A DNA stretch of 64,000 bases from Crambe crambe (GCA_963924555.1 OZ004588.1:434001-498000); one strand, 5' to 3'. Positions 20,901 to 31,092 are shown, numbered from the stretch's first letter. Numbers and translations: made by a program. Notes: generated by a model from the sequence alone, not told the origin.

Positions 20901-23884
20901 CCTCCTGATCTGTACCCTGACTACTCCCCTCCCAACTATCGTGCTGCCTCTTCAGTCCATCTGACCTGTGTGGTCTCTGGTGCTGCTGGCTCTGTGGCTT
21001 ACCGCTGGTCCTCCACCTGTAGAGGGTGTTTTGCCTCCAAGTCTTCTTCCAGTGTTGTCTCTGAGAACCTGCTGAGGTCTCGTGATGCTGGAGTGCATAC
21101 TTGCACAGTCACAGACAGTCTAGGAAATAAAGCCAATGCCTCCACACGGATGAACATTCATGGTATGCTGAAATAAGCCATTGATTTCGATATCTGTACA
21201 GGGTAACCATGGTAGCTGCTTTATGTATCTTAGACTCTATCTAGCATCATTATGCTTTGATTGTTTCTTGTTGTTTTACAGGCATTGGAATTTACCTATT
21301 TCGTTACAAGACTGGACATGCTCTGGGACCCAACCCCAACAACACTTTTGCTGTGGTTGACACTAGCAGCAGTAACTATAACAACCAAAGACTAGGATTC
21401 TACTGTTGCTCCGGTTCTATTTCATCCTCCATTGGTTCTTTTATACGACCCTCAGGGGATGTGATCTTAAACAATAGGGACTTTGAAGTGTTTAGATACG
21501 GCAATGGAAGTGCTTTTGCAGGTTGTATGAGAGTCACCATTACCAGACCATGGTTCAAATCCTACAGTTTTTCTGAGAATGGAGTGTACAGGTGCAGACT
21601 GCCAGATAGTAGAGGTAGACTTCGTGAGGCAATGATCGGACTCTATAACAACAGGCCTAGAGGTATAGTACTTGGCAGGTCTAGATGTGAGGCCTAGGGG
21701 CCTAGGGTATTAGTGGTAGGCAGGCATAGAGGTATTAGTACCTACGTAACTAATCATGCTATAGCAAGCTAAATTGAAATTTGAAAATCTTATCCCATTA
21801 AATCTTTCACTCTCACTCAATGATTCCTATTAATGCTAACAGGTTATATCAGTCGATTTAACCGTGTCCGATCAACAGAAGGTCTGACTCTCACATGTGC
21901 TTCTTACAGTGAAGTTCCAACTGGAATTGTCTTCTACAAAAACAATACAAGGATCAGTGTTGATGGATTCATATACAGTGTGTCCCAGAGAGTAACAAAC
22001 TTTGCCACCACCTCTTATGAAACAACATTGTTGATCAGAGGTGACCCAGTAAGAGATATAATTGGGAGATATTCTTGTGGCTTAACTGGAGGACGCAGAA
22101 ATCATATTACAATTCAAGGTAAGTTATAACTATAATAATGAACACATGCATCAAGTAGAATGGTCCCCTGTTCAATGAAATAATTGGATTTGTATTTTCA
22201 ATTGGGATGTAACAATATTCACAGCAAAAAGCCTATGAATTTTATTCATTCAAATAATTGAGGTGTTTGGGTTTCTGGGTCTAGTGATGTTGTACTAGAT
22301 GTTCTTCATCAGATTTTCTCTTTCTTCTTCTTCTTCTCCTTCCTCCTTCCTTTTCAATTGTGCTTACAGGACTACAGGTTCGTACCTCCAGAAGAGTGTC
22401 ATCGTGGAGAATAGGAAGCTACCTGCAAAGTATAAGCACAACTAATCTTGAGATCGGCTGGCGAATTGAACTCACCTGCTCCAGTGACTTTGATATCACA
22501 AGCGTGGACTGGTATCAGGGGTTTAATAGGATACAGAGGTCTAGTTCAAGCCAATCTACTCTCGTCCGTCAATCAATAACAACAGATGACCATGGCTCAG
22601 TCTACAGATGCTTTGTAAGAAGTCCATATGCAATTCAGTACGAGAATATAAGACTCTCTGTCAGAGGTATGTTTGTAAATGTAGAATATGGAGTACTCTA
22701 TTCAGTGGAATCTCTAGAGATTATCCTATGCCATGTTAATGTAGGTGCATGTATTGGCTATGATAATGATCTGTTTTGTTGTTGTTGTTTTTTTGGTGGT
22801 GCCCACTTTCTACTGGGCACTATGATTCTGTTCTTATTGTTTTATGTGTGTTCATGCAGTTCCCTCCAGTTGGGGCTCAATTAGCAGTTCACAGAGAGGA
22901 AATACTTTCCGTGGTGTACAGTTCACAATCCAATGTACCGTAAATGCCAACAGTGGAATCAGACTTCGCCCACTGATGGAGTGGGTGGGGCCTGATGGAA
23001 GTGTGGTGGAAAGTGAGGAGAACAGGACTATGGTGGAATTAAGAAAAAGTGGTCTTCATAGGTATACCCTGTCTCTCTCTTTCAATCCGGCCCTCTCTTC
23101 TGATGGAGGGAATTACACATGCAGGGCTAACCTTTCAGTTCCTTGGATGGATGTCCAACCACGACTGCTACAAAGTTCCTATGATTTGACTGTTAACAGT
23201 GAGTGAAAACTTGCATGTGGGCTGTAAACAGGTGCTATTGGGAGATGACAATAGCTACAGAGTGATCTGGTTAGACAGGTCTGAATAGTCATGATAACCA
23301 CAGTTATCATATTCTCTTTAGCTCGAGCTTCATTTCAACTGAGAGTGTACCCGGTACCACAGTGCACCAACTCTTATGTAAGTCTATCTTAGCTACTTAT
23401 CTCCATAGAAATGATGTAGCCTAATTTACCTTGTTACCACACTACCATATATGCAATCCCTTTGACTGCAGTACTGGATGTAGCTAGCAGTGACTGTAGT
23501 GATCCAATGCTGCATGTAGCTATAGATAGCTATGTAGCTCATGACTAACTATTGATGATTGACTGTGCTATATAGGGACTGCGCTTGGATAGTGTTATCA
23601 GGAACGTAGTGAGCCGTGTAGTGGCACAGCGCTGCAGATGTAGCTTCAATAGCAATCAAATTGACAACGCAGAGTTGAGGTGCCAGATCTCCAAAAATTC
23701 AGTCATCTTTCGTGCTGCTGTGAATGGGCACAACAACATGAATGCAAGTCAGATAGTGGAGCATATTGAGAACTGGCACACAACTCAGGGAAGTTTCGTT
23801 GATAATGAAGGCTACCGCCTGAATCTCGACAAGGACTGTCCAGTTGCAATAAAGTCACTGCGTGATGAGGAAGAATGTACCTAA
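12039..23884 (+). CDS. Gene B: complete giant secreted Ig-EGF-SRCR protein (about 2312 aa)
   Basis: 28 exons: 12039-12090, 12187-12438, 12570-12911, 12965-13087, 14303-14425, 14485-14601, 14654-14776, 14830-14952, 15246-15539, 15597-15980, 16176-16448, 16593-16856, 17024-17341, 17402-17695, 17764-18129, 18343-18529, 18753-18916, 19219-19506, 19567-19821, 20050-20394, 20450-20749, 20869-21162, 21282-21662, 21843-22118, 22370-22666, 22860-23198, 23322-23377, 23576-23884. Approximate residues: signal peptide 1-17; Ig 18-215; five cbEGF 216-418; Ig cassette 1 419-929; cassette 2 930-1562 with SRCR 1150-1266; extra Ig 1563-1662; cassette 3 1663-2191; terminal module 2192-2312. Every exon length agrees with phase. 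There is no transmembrane segment. Likely an extracellular adhesion or recognition protein; function inferred only from domains. Confidence 0.9.
13088..14302. other. Long intron of gene B between EGF 1 and EGF 2
   Basis: 1.2 kb without coding signal. It holds one foldback element (13464-13548) and sequence shared with the relic spacers (near 13590-13745 and 14150-14300, similar to 10420-10790 and 28195-28530). Small open frames with runs of Leu/Ile here look like AT-rich chance frames. Confidence 0.7.
13464..13548. mobile_element. 85-bp foldback MITE with 10-bp target duplication
   Basis: Arms of about 31 bases (TTCCCAGGCTCTCAGT and its complement ACTGAGAGCCTGGGAA) around a short GC-rich centre. 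Flanked by the direct repeat ACAGTTCATT at 13454-13463 and 13549-13558. Superfamily unknown; the 9-10 bp duplication resembles that of the hairpin at 58939-59000. Confidence 0.8.
15246..17341 (+). CDS. Gene B: Ig cassette 1
   Basis: A 15246-15539, B 15597-15980, C 16176-16448, D 16593-16856, E 17024-17341. I chose the upstream acceptor (ttaag, 15241-15245) for A because it gives 294 bases, equal to all other A exons, and is the only AG kept in gene C; a second AG six bases downstream would also keep frame. The E exon has lost four codons after WVGPNG relative to A and C. Confidence 0.87.
17402..20394 (+). CDS. Gene B: Ig cassette 2 with inserted SRCR
   Basis: A 17402-17695, B 17764-18129, SRCR 18343-18529 plus 18753-18916, C 19219-19506, D 19567-19821, E 20050-20394. 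The cassette order is the same as in cassettes 1 and 3, interrupted once by the SRCR pair, which as a unit is phase 1-1 and so leaves frame unchanged. After the B exon, the unspliced frame runs GGYNR then stop, with AATAAA at 18156-18161. Confidence 0.88.
18343..18916 (+). CDS. Gene B: SRCR domain in two exons
   Basis: [43 protein letters not shown], then [26 protein letters not shown] and VALEC. Six Cys and coding by two exons fit group A SRCR domains (group B is usually one exon with eight Cys). The split is phase 2. The intron carries a small MITE (18550-18692). Confidence 0.92.
18550..18692. mobile_element. MITE with CAGAGCCTCCAACC ends in SRCR intron (gene B)
   Basis: Left end CAGAGCCTCCAACC, right end GGTTGGAGGCACTG: 14-bp near-perfect inverted ends, 143 bp long. 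Flanks TTAGTG / ATAGTG suggest a 6-bp target duplication. The same family is at 37257-37384 and 26482-26677. Confidence 0.75.
20450..20749 (+). CDS. Gene B: extra A-like Ig
   Basis: 100 codons ([17 protein letters not shown] ... [14 protein letters not shown]). Three codons shorter at the start than in A and C because the acceptor is followed directly by agagtcttcag. Frame is kept. Confidence 0.88.
20869..23198 (+). CDS. Gene B: Ig cassette 3
   Basis: A 20869-21162, B 21282-21662, C 21843-22118, D 22370-22666, E 22860-23198. RGD tripeptide at 22037-22045. The whole block, introns included, is almost identical to 39760-42097 of gene C, far more than the 5' halves of the two genes are. Confidence 0.9.
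23322..23884 (+). CDS. Gene B: terminal module and stop
   Basis: Exon 23322-23377 ([15 protein letters not shown]) and last exon 23576-23884, ending EEECT-stop. Three codons shorter than in gene A ([11 protein letters not shown] against FGSNRLTEIDNVEL). Same shortened type as gene C. Confidence 0.9.
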
Positions 23885-24000
23885 AGCAGCTAATGAAGTT
23901 ACTGAAAAAAACGATACTGACTAGTAACTATGTGTAGTAGCTAGATTATTGTCTGTTATAATTGTCCTGTTGTCTTTGGTAGATAGATTATGTGACATGT

Positions 24001-24006
24001 AATAAA
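24001..24006 (+). terminator. Polyadenylation signal of gene B
   Basis: AATAAA 117 bases after the stop codon. In gene C the matching 3' flank is interrupted before this point by the LTR element at 42886. Confidence 0.65.
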
Positions 24007-25513
24007 AAACAAAATTGGCCCCCCCCCCCCAAATCAACTAAATTGGTCTTGAATAGAACACTATTTATAGAACACTATTTATAGAACACTATTTAAAATT
24101 TAATTTATAAAACAATGACTGAAATTTGAGATGATCAGCATCAAAAATGATCCAGAATGGCTTAGCAAAAAAAAATTATTTTTTTTTAAATTGACTATCA
24201 TAATGATTTCTACTGTAGTAGCATATAGGGCCAGGGTTAGGGCTAGGGCTAGGGATATAGGGCTCAATAAATCATGCTTGAGTTTCTCCCCAAATGTGCT
24301 GGTTCCTACTATGTCACTCCATCATTGTATATATCATTTTAGTTGCAGTTCCTACAAATCTTTGATGTGAAACCTGGTCCAATTGGTCCCAAGTTGATGA
24401 TGGGACCTGGTCCCATTAATTTTATCCCAAGTTGATGCCTGGTCCCGTTGGTCCCAAGTTGATGTTGGGACCTGGTCCCATTGGTCCCAAGTCGATTTTT
24501 ATTATGCAGGGTCAGAGTTGAAACACATCAAGCCAGAAGCAAACAATACGTCAAGCCAGAACCAAATATTTTTTTTTATTATGCTGGTGAAGCAAATAAA
24601 TATTACATATGCAAGGCCAGAGCTAGGGAGCTAGAGTTAGGGCTAGGGCTAGGGCTAGGGCTAGGGCTAGTTGGAATACATCATGTAAGATTAATTAATT
24701 ACTATGCAGGGACTAGCTGTATACACACTTGAACCATCAGTCCATTATTATGCATGACCAAATAACTTTATAGTGCATGAGATTAGACAAAGCAAGTACC
24801 GGTAGTTATGTAAAAAATATTTGAAGTTGACTGAAACCACATTTGACAGCCACAAAAGTGCACACAACAAAATGAGGTAACATGGGACAGATGCAATTCA
24901 AAGGGTTTGAGAGTTCATATATCACATTTCTCGCAATAGTACACATCTGGAACATGCTTTTTACTTTTTATAGTTGTACATTTTATATGAAACAATTGGT
25001 TACAGCCATCACAACATATCCATCATCTGGATATATAGGTGTGCACTATTTTGAAGTTAGATGTGCATTATTTGGAACTCTGGTATGAAGTCAGGTGTGT
25101 ACACAGCTCATTAGCTCAAGTAGCTGCATTTATAGCTAGTATCTTCCATACATCCCAACATAGCACACAAACTTCACAATCATGCATGGCAATTAAGTCC
25201 TGCTAATCCCATACTAAGCACACAAACTTCACAACCCTGGCTACATAACTACTACGTCCTTACAGAGCTTGTCTTATAAATTACTGGCGAGCTACCCCAT
25301 TTCAAATTACTGAGCATGCTCAGTAGTGAATGAACTTTGAACCATAAACCACACATAATTGGAGCCAAATTGCGCAGCTGCAGAATTGTTTATAATTTAG
25401 GACAAACTTGCAGAGTAACTTTCATTAAAGTTCTGTCTCAAAATACCCTATAATAGCTGTGGGCACAGCTAACCAGCTACTTCCAACTCACTTGAGTTAA
25501 GTGGAGAAAAAAA
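24007..25513. repeat. Spacer between genes B and E with simple and tandem repeats
   Basis: No gene seen. It contains a C-run (24018-24029), a threefold ATAGAACACTATTT repeat near 24054-24096, GGGCTA hexamers (24229-24252 and 24631-24670), and a short tandem repeat with unit words GGTCCCAAGTTGATG and GGGACCTGGTCCCATT (about 24374-24492). Just upstream of gene E, ccctataatagc (25447-25458) could be a TATA box. Confidence 0.7.
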
Positions 25514-27129
25514 ATGTTTCTGAAAGAAAGCAGTGTCTATGTGCTGGCTGCAATACTATTTTGGATGACAAGCAATTGTGGTAAAATTTATACATGCATG
25601 GGTTCAGTTAACTAGCTAGCTAGCTAGTTGATAATTATTAGCTATTACAAGCTTAAATCGACAATTAGCTAGCTAGCTATATCCACAGAGCTATAATAAA
25701 ATGATTTTCTTATATTGGTCCATGAGGAACACTAGGCTAATGACTATTATACTCTGTATGGCAGTTCAATAAAATTAACATATCGTCATTTTTATACTCA
25801 TCTGAGATCATGAGCTCATGTAAATATAGATGCGGTGAAAAGTAAAGATGAAGACACTATCGTGATTAAGATAGTGCCTAACTACACTCCACCCTTTTCC
25901 TTCTCACTTGGTCCTCCATTCTACCGTGCTGCCAGTTCCCTCTCCCTGTCCTGTGAGGTGGAAGGAGTGGAGGATGATGCCGGTCTCCTTTACCAGTGGT
26001 CTTCCACCTGCTCCAGCAGCTGCTTCGTAAGGGGAGAGATCACTCAGACAGTCTCCACTCCTTACCTCCATTCTTATGACAGTGGCATCCACACATGTGT
26101 GGTCCACGACAGAACAGGCTGCAGTGGCAATGCTAGCATCACTATAGATGTAGTGGGTGAGTAATGAGCTAGCTAATACTAGCTAGCCATGCAATGTCAT
26201 GCCTACTCATGAACAGATTCCATTAATTAAAGTATTGTAGCTATATCCAGCAAGCCAATTTAGCTAGCATTGAAATTTCTGTAGAAATGTACAAGCTTAT
26301 TACCACTAACTCAGAATTCACAAGAAATAGATACATCATGCTAGTACTACAGTGTAGTGCATGGTTAGAGTATAGCTACATTGCTAGCTAAACAGCATTT
26401 CATGGAATAGATGGTGTGTTGTAACCACCGAGAGTGTACCCAGTACCACAGTGCACCAACTCTTATGTACGTAAGTCTATCACAGTGCCTCCAACCTGTG
26501 AACTTTGATTTTTGTATAAATTGTCTCATTTTCAGTAATTTTACCATGAATTTCAGTATTTTCAGCCATTTTAAAGTAACACCAATATAAAATGTGTATA
26601 GTGAATTTGCCTAAATTTCAGTATTTTTTGAAAATTCCAGTAAAAATACTGATAAATCAGTATGGTTGGAGGCTCTGCTATCATATAGCTATTAGCTATG
26701 AGTCCATGTAGCCTAATCTATCTTGTTACCACACCACCACCCCTTTGATGGCAGCACTGGACCCAGTGCTGTCCTACATAACTGTGTAAAACTATTGACT
26801 GTGCTGTATAGGGACTTCGCTTGGATAGTGTTATCAGGAGCGAAGTGAGCCGTGTAGTGGCACAACGCTGCAGATGTAACTTCGGTAGCAATCGATTGAC
26901 CAAAATTGACAATGTGGAGTTGAGGTGCCAGATCTCCAAAAATTCAGTCATCTTTCGTGCTGCTGTGAACGGGCGCAACAACCTGAATGCAAGTCAGATA
27001 GTGGAGCATATTGAGAACTGGCGCACAACTCAGGGGAGTTTTGTTGATAATGAAGGCTACCGCCTGAATCTCGACAAGGACTGTCCAGTTGCAATAAAGT
27101 CACTGCGTGATGAGGAAGAATGCACTTAA
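25514..27129 (+). CDS. Gene E: short divergent relative (signal peptide, one Ig, terminal module), possibly broken
   Basis: Exon 1 25514-25580 encodes MFLKESSVYVLAAILFWMTS, a plausible signal peptide unlike that of B-D. Exon 2 25830-26156 is one A-type Ig (PPFYRAASSLSLSCEVEG, STCSSSCF, GIHTCVV). The last exon 26812-27129 is the intact terminal module, nearly identical to that of gene A. The small linking exon has lost its 5' half: only its end (about 26429-26465) remains, without the usual acceptor. A shifted exon 26431-26468 (acceptor ccgag, donor gtaagt) would restore phase 1 to 0 but reads different residues. So this is either a compact functional gene with a remodelled linker exon or the collapsed remnant of a longer one. 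Confidence 0.6.
26482..26677. mobile_element. MITE of the CCTCCAACC family with proven empty site
   Basis: Ends CAGTGCCTCCAACC and GGTTGGAGGCTCTG. Flanked by CTATCA on both sides; the paralogous intron of gene A (about 9131-9137) has a single CTATCA and no insert. That fixes the 6-bp target duplication. A hAT-like type with 6-bp duplications is possible. Confidence 0.82.
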
Positions 27130-27465
27130 AGAAGCTAATGAAGTTACTGTTTCAGAACAATATTTTTGGATATGCATAACTGACATACAAACTGTAGTTA
27201 CTAGATTGATAGGTAGAGTCTCCTTTATTTTTCTCTGTAGCTAACTATTATTATATCCTGTTATCCAGCAATTATTTCAATGATAATTATTAACTAGATG
27301 TATAATTATTAGCAATCATAAAAACATAAAGTGGCCCCTCATTATTATTATTATTATTTATTTATTCATTTTTTTTTTTGGGGGGGGGGGGGGGGGGGGC
27401 ATTTCTATGATTACTATAATAGCTAGCTACTCATAATGGATAATTATAATAATGTAGGGTATGGT
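27130..27465. other. 3' flank of gene E
   Basis: Close to the 3' flank of gene A (aagaagctaatgaagtta..., aatatttttggata). Includes ATT repeats and a G-run at 27378-27399. No AATAAA seen. Confidence 0.65.
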
Positions 27466-28543
27466 CAGCTCACACTATATAACCACATATAATAGCCGTT
27501 GTCTAATCACGGTGCAGGGATTTAATGGCATGAATGGGTGTGGCTGACAGCATGCTTATACTGCAGCTGCATGCAGACTGTCAACAATTATGAAGTTTTT
27601 TTTATTTCCTTCCTCTCTCCATTAAGTTGCTACTACTCCTCAAGGTATAAACAGCTCTAAAAGGTGCAAGTCTTGTGAATGCAGAACCATAGGGGGTGGA
27701 GTGACAATCAATGAAGTGGTCAGGTATTATTGTGACTACAGATCTAAAGGGTCTGGGGGATTCCCCCCAGAAAAATTGGATTCCTAGATTAGCATTCTGG
27801 GGGGAGTTTTTGTACATAGCTATAGCTAGCCAGCTATGTGATTGTGACAAAATTTAAGTATACATCCAGAATGAAAAAGTGGTCAGGTTGAAACATGACT
27901 AACCTGACCAGTCACTCTAGAACTAAAGAAAGTTTCTGCCATTGCATTTTTCACCTTCCCCACCCCCTATTATATCCATGTTTGTCCAAGCACAAAATGG
28001 GGGACAAGGCCGTCTATAGCTAGGTGTGAACTCAGAAATGACATTGGACGGACACAGATTGAAATTAATGTGCAAGTCATAGGTGTGAGCTAGTTGTGCT
28101 ATTTTCAATGCTTATTATAATGTGAGATGCAGCTAGTAAAGGGTGTGACTCGAATGCTTCATGTACCAATACGAATGGGAGCTTCTGTACCTGTATCAAG
28201 CAATCTACCAAACATCTAACCACATCATCATGCTCACCCCCACAATGCCCTGCGTTTCTCTAGTAGCTAAATATGCCATTAATATAATGATAGCAATTTT
28301 TACATGAAAGAATAGCAAAAGGAGCTAACAACCCACAGCAGACCATTGTAGTTCCCACTATTTATGTGATTTTTGTAGAGTCAGAAGTCTAAGCAAACTA
28401 GCTACCATGCAGGTGAAACCTAACATAGTTATATAACCACCACTGCACATGAAAGTTTTGGTGGTAGTGCACATAATCATATTAGCTTTGAAGTAAAAAG
28501 TGCTAGCTTATGCAATACCCATGCTGCAGACAGTTAGGGTGCT

Positions 28544-28760
28544 GGTGTATCCACCACTCCGGTTGGTCCGGTTTTCACCGGACCACTTTTACTACGAAAC
28601 ACCGCACACCTTAAGTAGCTACTTTATTTTCATTAACTAATGAGTTCATTGATGTCAAAGAATCACGATAATCCACAGCACTAGCATAGGTTTGCCAGTG
28701 GGCATGGCCATCCACACACAAGCACACTGGATCACTCAAAATTCTGTGGATACACCCCTG
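28544..28760. mobile_element. MITE, GTGTATCCAC family, copy 1
   Basis: Starts GGTGTATCCACCACTCCGG and ends GTGGATACACCCCTG. Absent at the matching place in spacer I (about 10740). Its left part (CTCCGGTTGGTCCGGTTTTC) is close to the left end of the 680-bp element at 55874. Confidence 0.75.
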
Positions 28761-28816
28761 GGCCATGCTGTAATTAATAAGTGACTAATTATCAACAGGC
28801 ATAAAACATCATTTTA

Positions 28817-29053
28817 CAGGGGTGTATCCACCACTTCGGTCGGTCCGGTTTTCACTGGACCACTTTTATTATCCAATAAATATCCCATGCCTGCAGAGTT
28901 AGCTAAGTGATTATATGGAGCACCATGACCTTCAAGAATTATGATCACATTAGCATAGTGAAACTCCTGATAAGAGGGTGAAAGATAAAATGGGCATGGT
29001 GATCCCACGCACAAGCACACCGGGCCACTCAAAATTCTGTGGATACACCCCTG
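28817..29053. mobile_element. MITE, GTGTATCCAC family, copy 2
   Basis: 15-bp perfect inverted ends CAGGGGTGTATCCAC / GTGGATACACCCCTG, 237 bp. Absent at the matching place in spacer I (about 10800), so it inserted after the spacers separated. Confidence 0.8.
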
Positions 29054-29637
29054 CTTTGTCTGAGTCTCAATTAATGCAACTGTAATATCCAGCTGACAAA
29101 TTTAATCTCACAGCGCTTCATGCATGGAAACTCCTGAGAGCTTCATCTGTGTGTGTAACCAAGGGTATACAGTGGAGATGGGCTAACTTGCAATGGTAAG
29201 ATAAGAACAGTTGTTGTACGTATCACAAGCAAGAGCATTACTTCATCCAAAAATTTAGACATGGTTCTCACAACTGTGACCCTAATGCTAGTTGGCTGAT
29301 ATTCCCAGGAGCTTCACCTGTGCCTGTAACCAAGGATACAGCTATACAGTGGAGATGGATTCACTTGTAAATGTAGAGGTATAATTGCATCATCACCATT
29401 TCATCATATCATGCAGAGTTTACTACCAATTAGAAGTATTGGGGCTGAGCTAGCCACAGACTATCAGTTGGGTATTCCTCTCAGTGCATGGTTCCAAACC
29501 ACTTAATTATCTACACCACATTTTTATCAGAAGTGTCACACAGAGTAGATTTGTAGGAAATGTGTGGCTGCACATTGATTATGTTACCACATGAAGGGGA
29601 TGGAAGAAAAGTGTCTGGATTTGAAATTGTTGCTTCA

Positions 29638-29725
29638 TAGTGACCCAGTACATCTACGAGGTTCAAGCCCCTGAGGTGACTATTGCATCATTCACAGCCT
29701 GACCAAAACCGAGTACTGGTCACTA
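29638..29725. repeat. Short foldback repeat, copy in spacer II
   Basis: TAGTGACCCAGTA ... TACTGGTCACTA, 88 bp; the clearest of the three copies. Confidence 0.65.
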
Positions 29726-30072
29726 ACCAGCATAGAAAACTTTATAATGGCATCAAAGACATCTTTTTTTTTTTGGAAAGGAGCAATTAATTTAAAGTTG
29801 CTATAGCTACATACAATTATATGGAGAATCAGACAACTATTGCTGTATATTTGCACTCAAACAGATTAGATGTGTCATCTAGCTGAGATACAAGATTTAT
29901 AAAAAAATATTCTTATGCTGCTATAACAGAATTGTGACTAGTCGGTCTATGACACATCTGTGTTCAGGGTTAACTGCGTGAGCTTTATCCTTCCATGGTA
30001 GCTAGCTAGATCATGCCTGCCAGCTGCCTTCTGGGATTGTGCATTCTGACAGCTTCCAGGATTGGGGGACTA

Positions 30073-30075
<3 letters not shown>

Positions 30076-30156
<81 letters not shown>

Positions 30157-30162
30157 TGCGTG
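30076..30162. repeat. (TG)n microsatellite with TGCG end
   Basis: Long TG tract passing into TGCG repeats. Confidence 0.95.
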
Positions 30163-30239
30163 TGAATCATAAGAAAAATAAAAGGAGAAAACCATAAAAG
30201 TATAAGGTTGGTAAGACCTTTGTCCATTGCTTTATCACA

Positions 30240-30890
30240 GGTAGAGGTCACCTATTTAATCAAATTAACTTAATAATTAACCTTTAGGACCATTACTATA
30301 CTTATGTTGAGATAGTGTGATTGTGAGATGAGTTGTTTGAGTTTTTCTTTGAGAACTTATTTTCTTTGAGAGCTTCTTATCCAGTCATCAGGGGAGAACC
30401 CAGTTCGATCCTCACCAACCATAGATTTCGGTCCCATTAGTCTCCCGACCTATGGCCAGCTACGAAAAGGTGGGACCACTCCCACAGGAGTCCGGACTGT
30501 GTCGTAGTCTCTTGAACTTGACTGTTGTTTTTTCTGTTTTGAGTGACACATGCTTAGTCTGTTGGCTTTTGGTGTGCAAACTACCACATTGGTTGATTCT
30601 TAGGTCTGATTGGGTTTTCCTATCTAAATGTGAGTCTGAGTAGTTGTTATTGTGTGTTATACTACATAGACTTAAATTATGCACCTGATGACTGAGGATT
30701 CTCATATCTGATTCAGCTTTTCTTTTTTTCTGTCACCATGTGCTCTACTGCATGCACATGTCATTTAATTTTCATGCATAATGTATGAGTTTGTGGTATG
30801 TAGTAAATTAACTGGTTGTAGCTTGACTTAAGCTTTACTAAACATAACTTAGGTGTGCGTCTGTGTGTGTGTGTTACTAGCTACAGATAT
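30240..30890. repeat. Spacer block repeated three times in the array
   Basis: About 640 bases (marker words CTTATCCAGTCATCAGGGGA, ATCTAAATGTGAGTCTGAGT, CTGAGGATTCTCATA) also present at 59515-60150 and 61905-62520. Missing before gene B. No convincing coding or RNA gene seen; only short open frames. Confidence 0.75.
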
Positions 30891-30915
30891 AGAGCTATAA
30901 TAGAAAAATATTATG

Positions 30916-31092
30916 GATGTGGTCAGCTCACACGAACCACATCACATCCTAAAGCTGCTGTCACAATGTCTGCATGTGTACAGCAGCAGAGATTTGTGGT
31001 AATGATCTGAGTGGCATGAATGGGTGTGGCTGACAGCATGCTTATATAAACTACTGCAGCTGCATGCAGATTGTCAAAGTCTGCTTGCAATC
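30916..31092 (+). promoter_or_regulatory. Promoter region of gene C
   Basis: Inverted repeat GATGTGGT (30916-30923) / ACCACATC (30936-30943), one 40-bp unit (30950-30989), TATATAA at 31043-31049, 50 bases before the ATG. Confidence 0.72.

Larger units (their letters stand above)
27466..30064 (+). pseudogene. Relic spacer II: dead 5' part of an array gene
   Basis: Paralog of spacer I. Promoter remnant without a TATA box, signal-peptide exon with ATG at 27590 and shifted frame, a fused remnant of the first two Ig exons (27979-28082, TTTGTCCAAGCACAAAATGG joined to the end of Ig 2, with a stop), EGF remnants at about 28131-28195, 29113-29196 and 29259-29372, and the same B-exon piece (30026-30064) joined to the pre-A intron. 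The EGF block that is inverted in spacer I is in normal orientation here. Two MITEs have inserted. Confidence 0.8.

Noticed and set aside
27378-27399. G-run as a regulatory quadruplex
   Set aside because: Plain homopolymer in a spacer, variable between paralogs; no evidence of function.
30452-30705. Small frames on both strands in the 640-bp spacer block
   Set aside because: Not conserved as open frames in the other two copies of the block.
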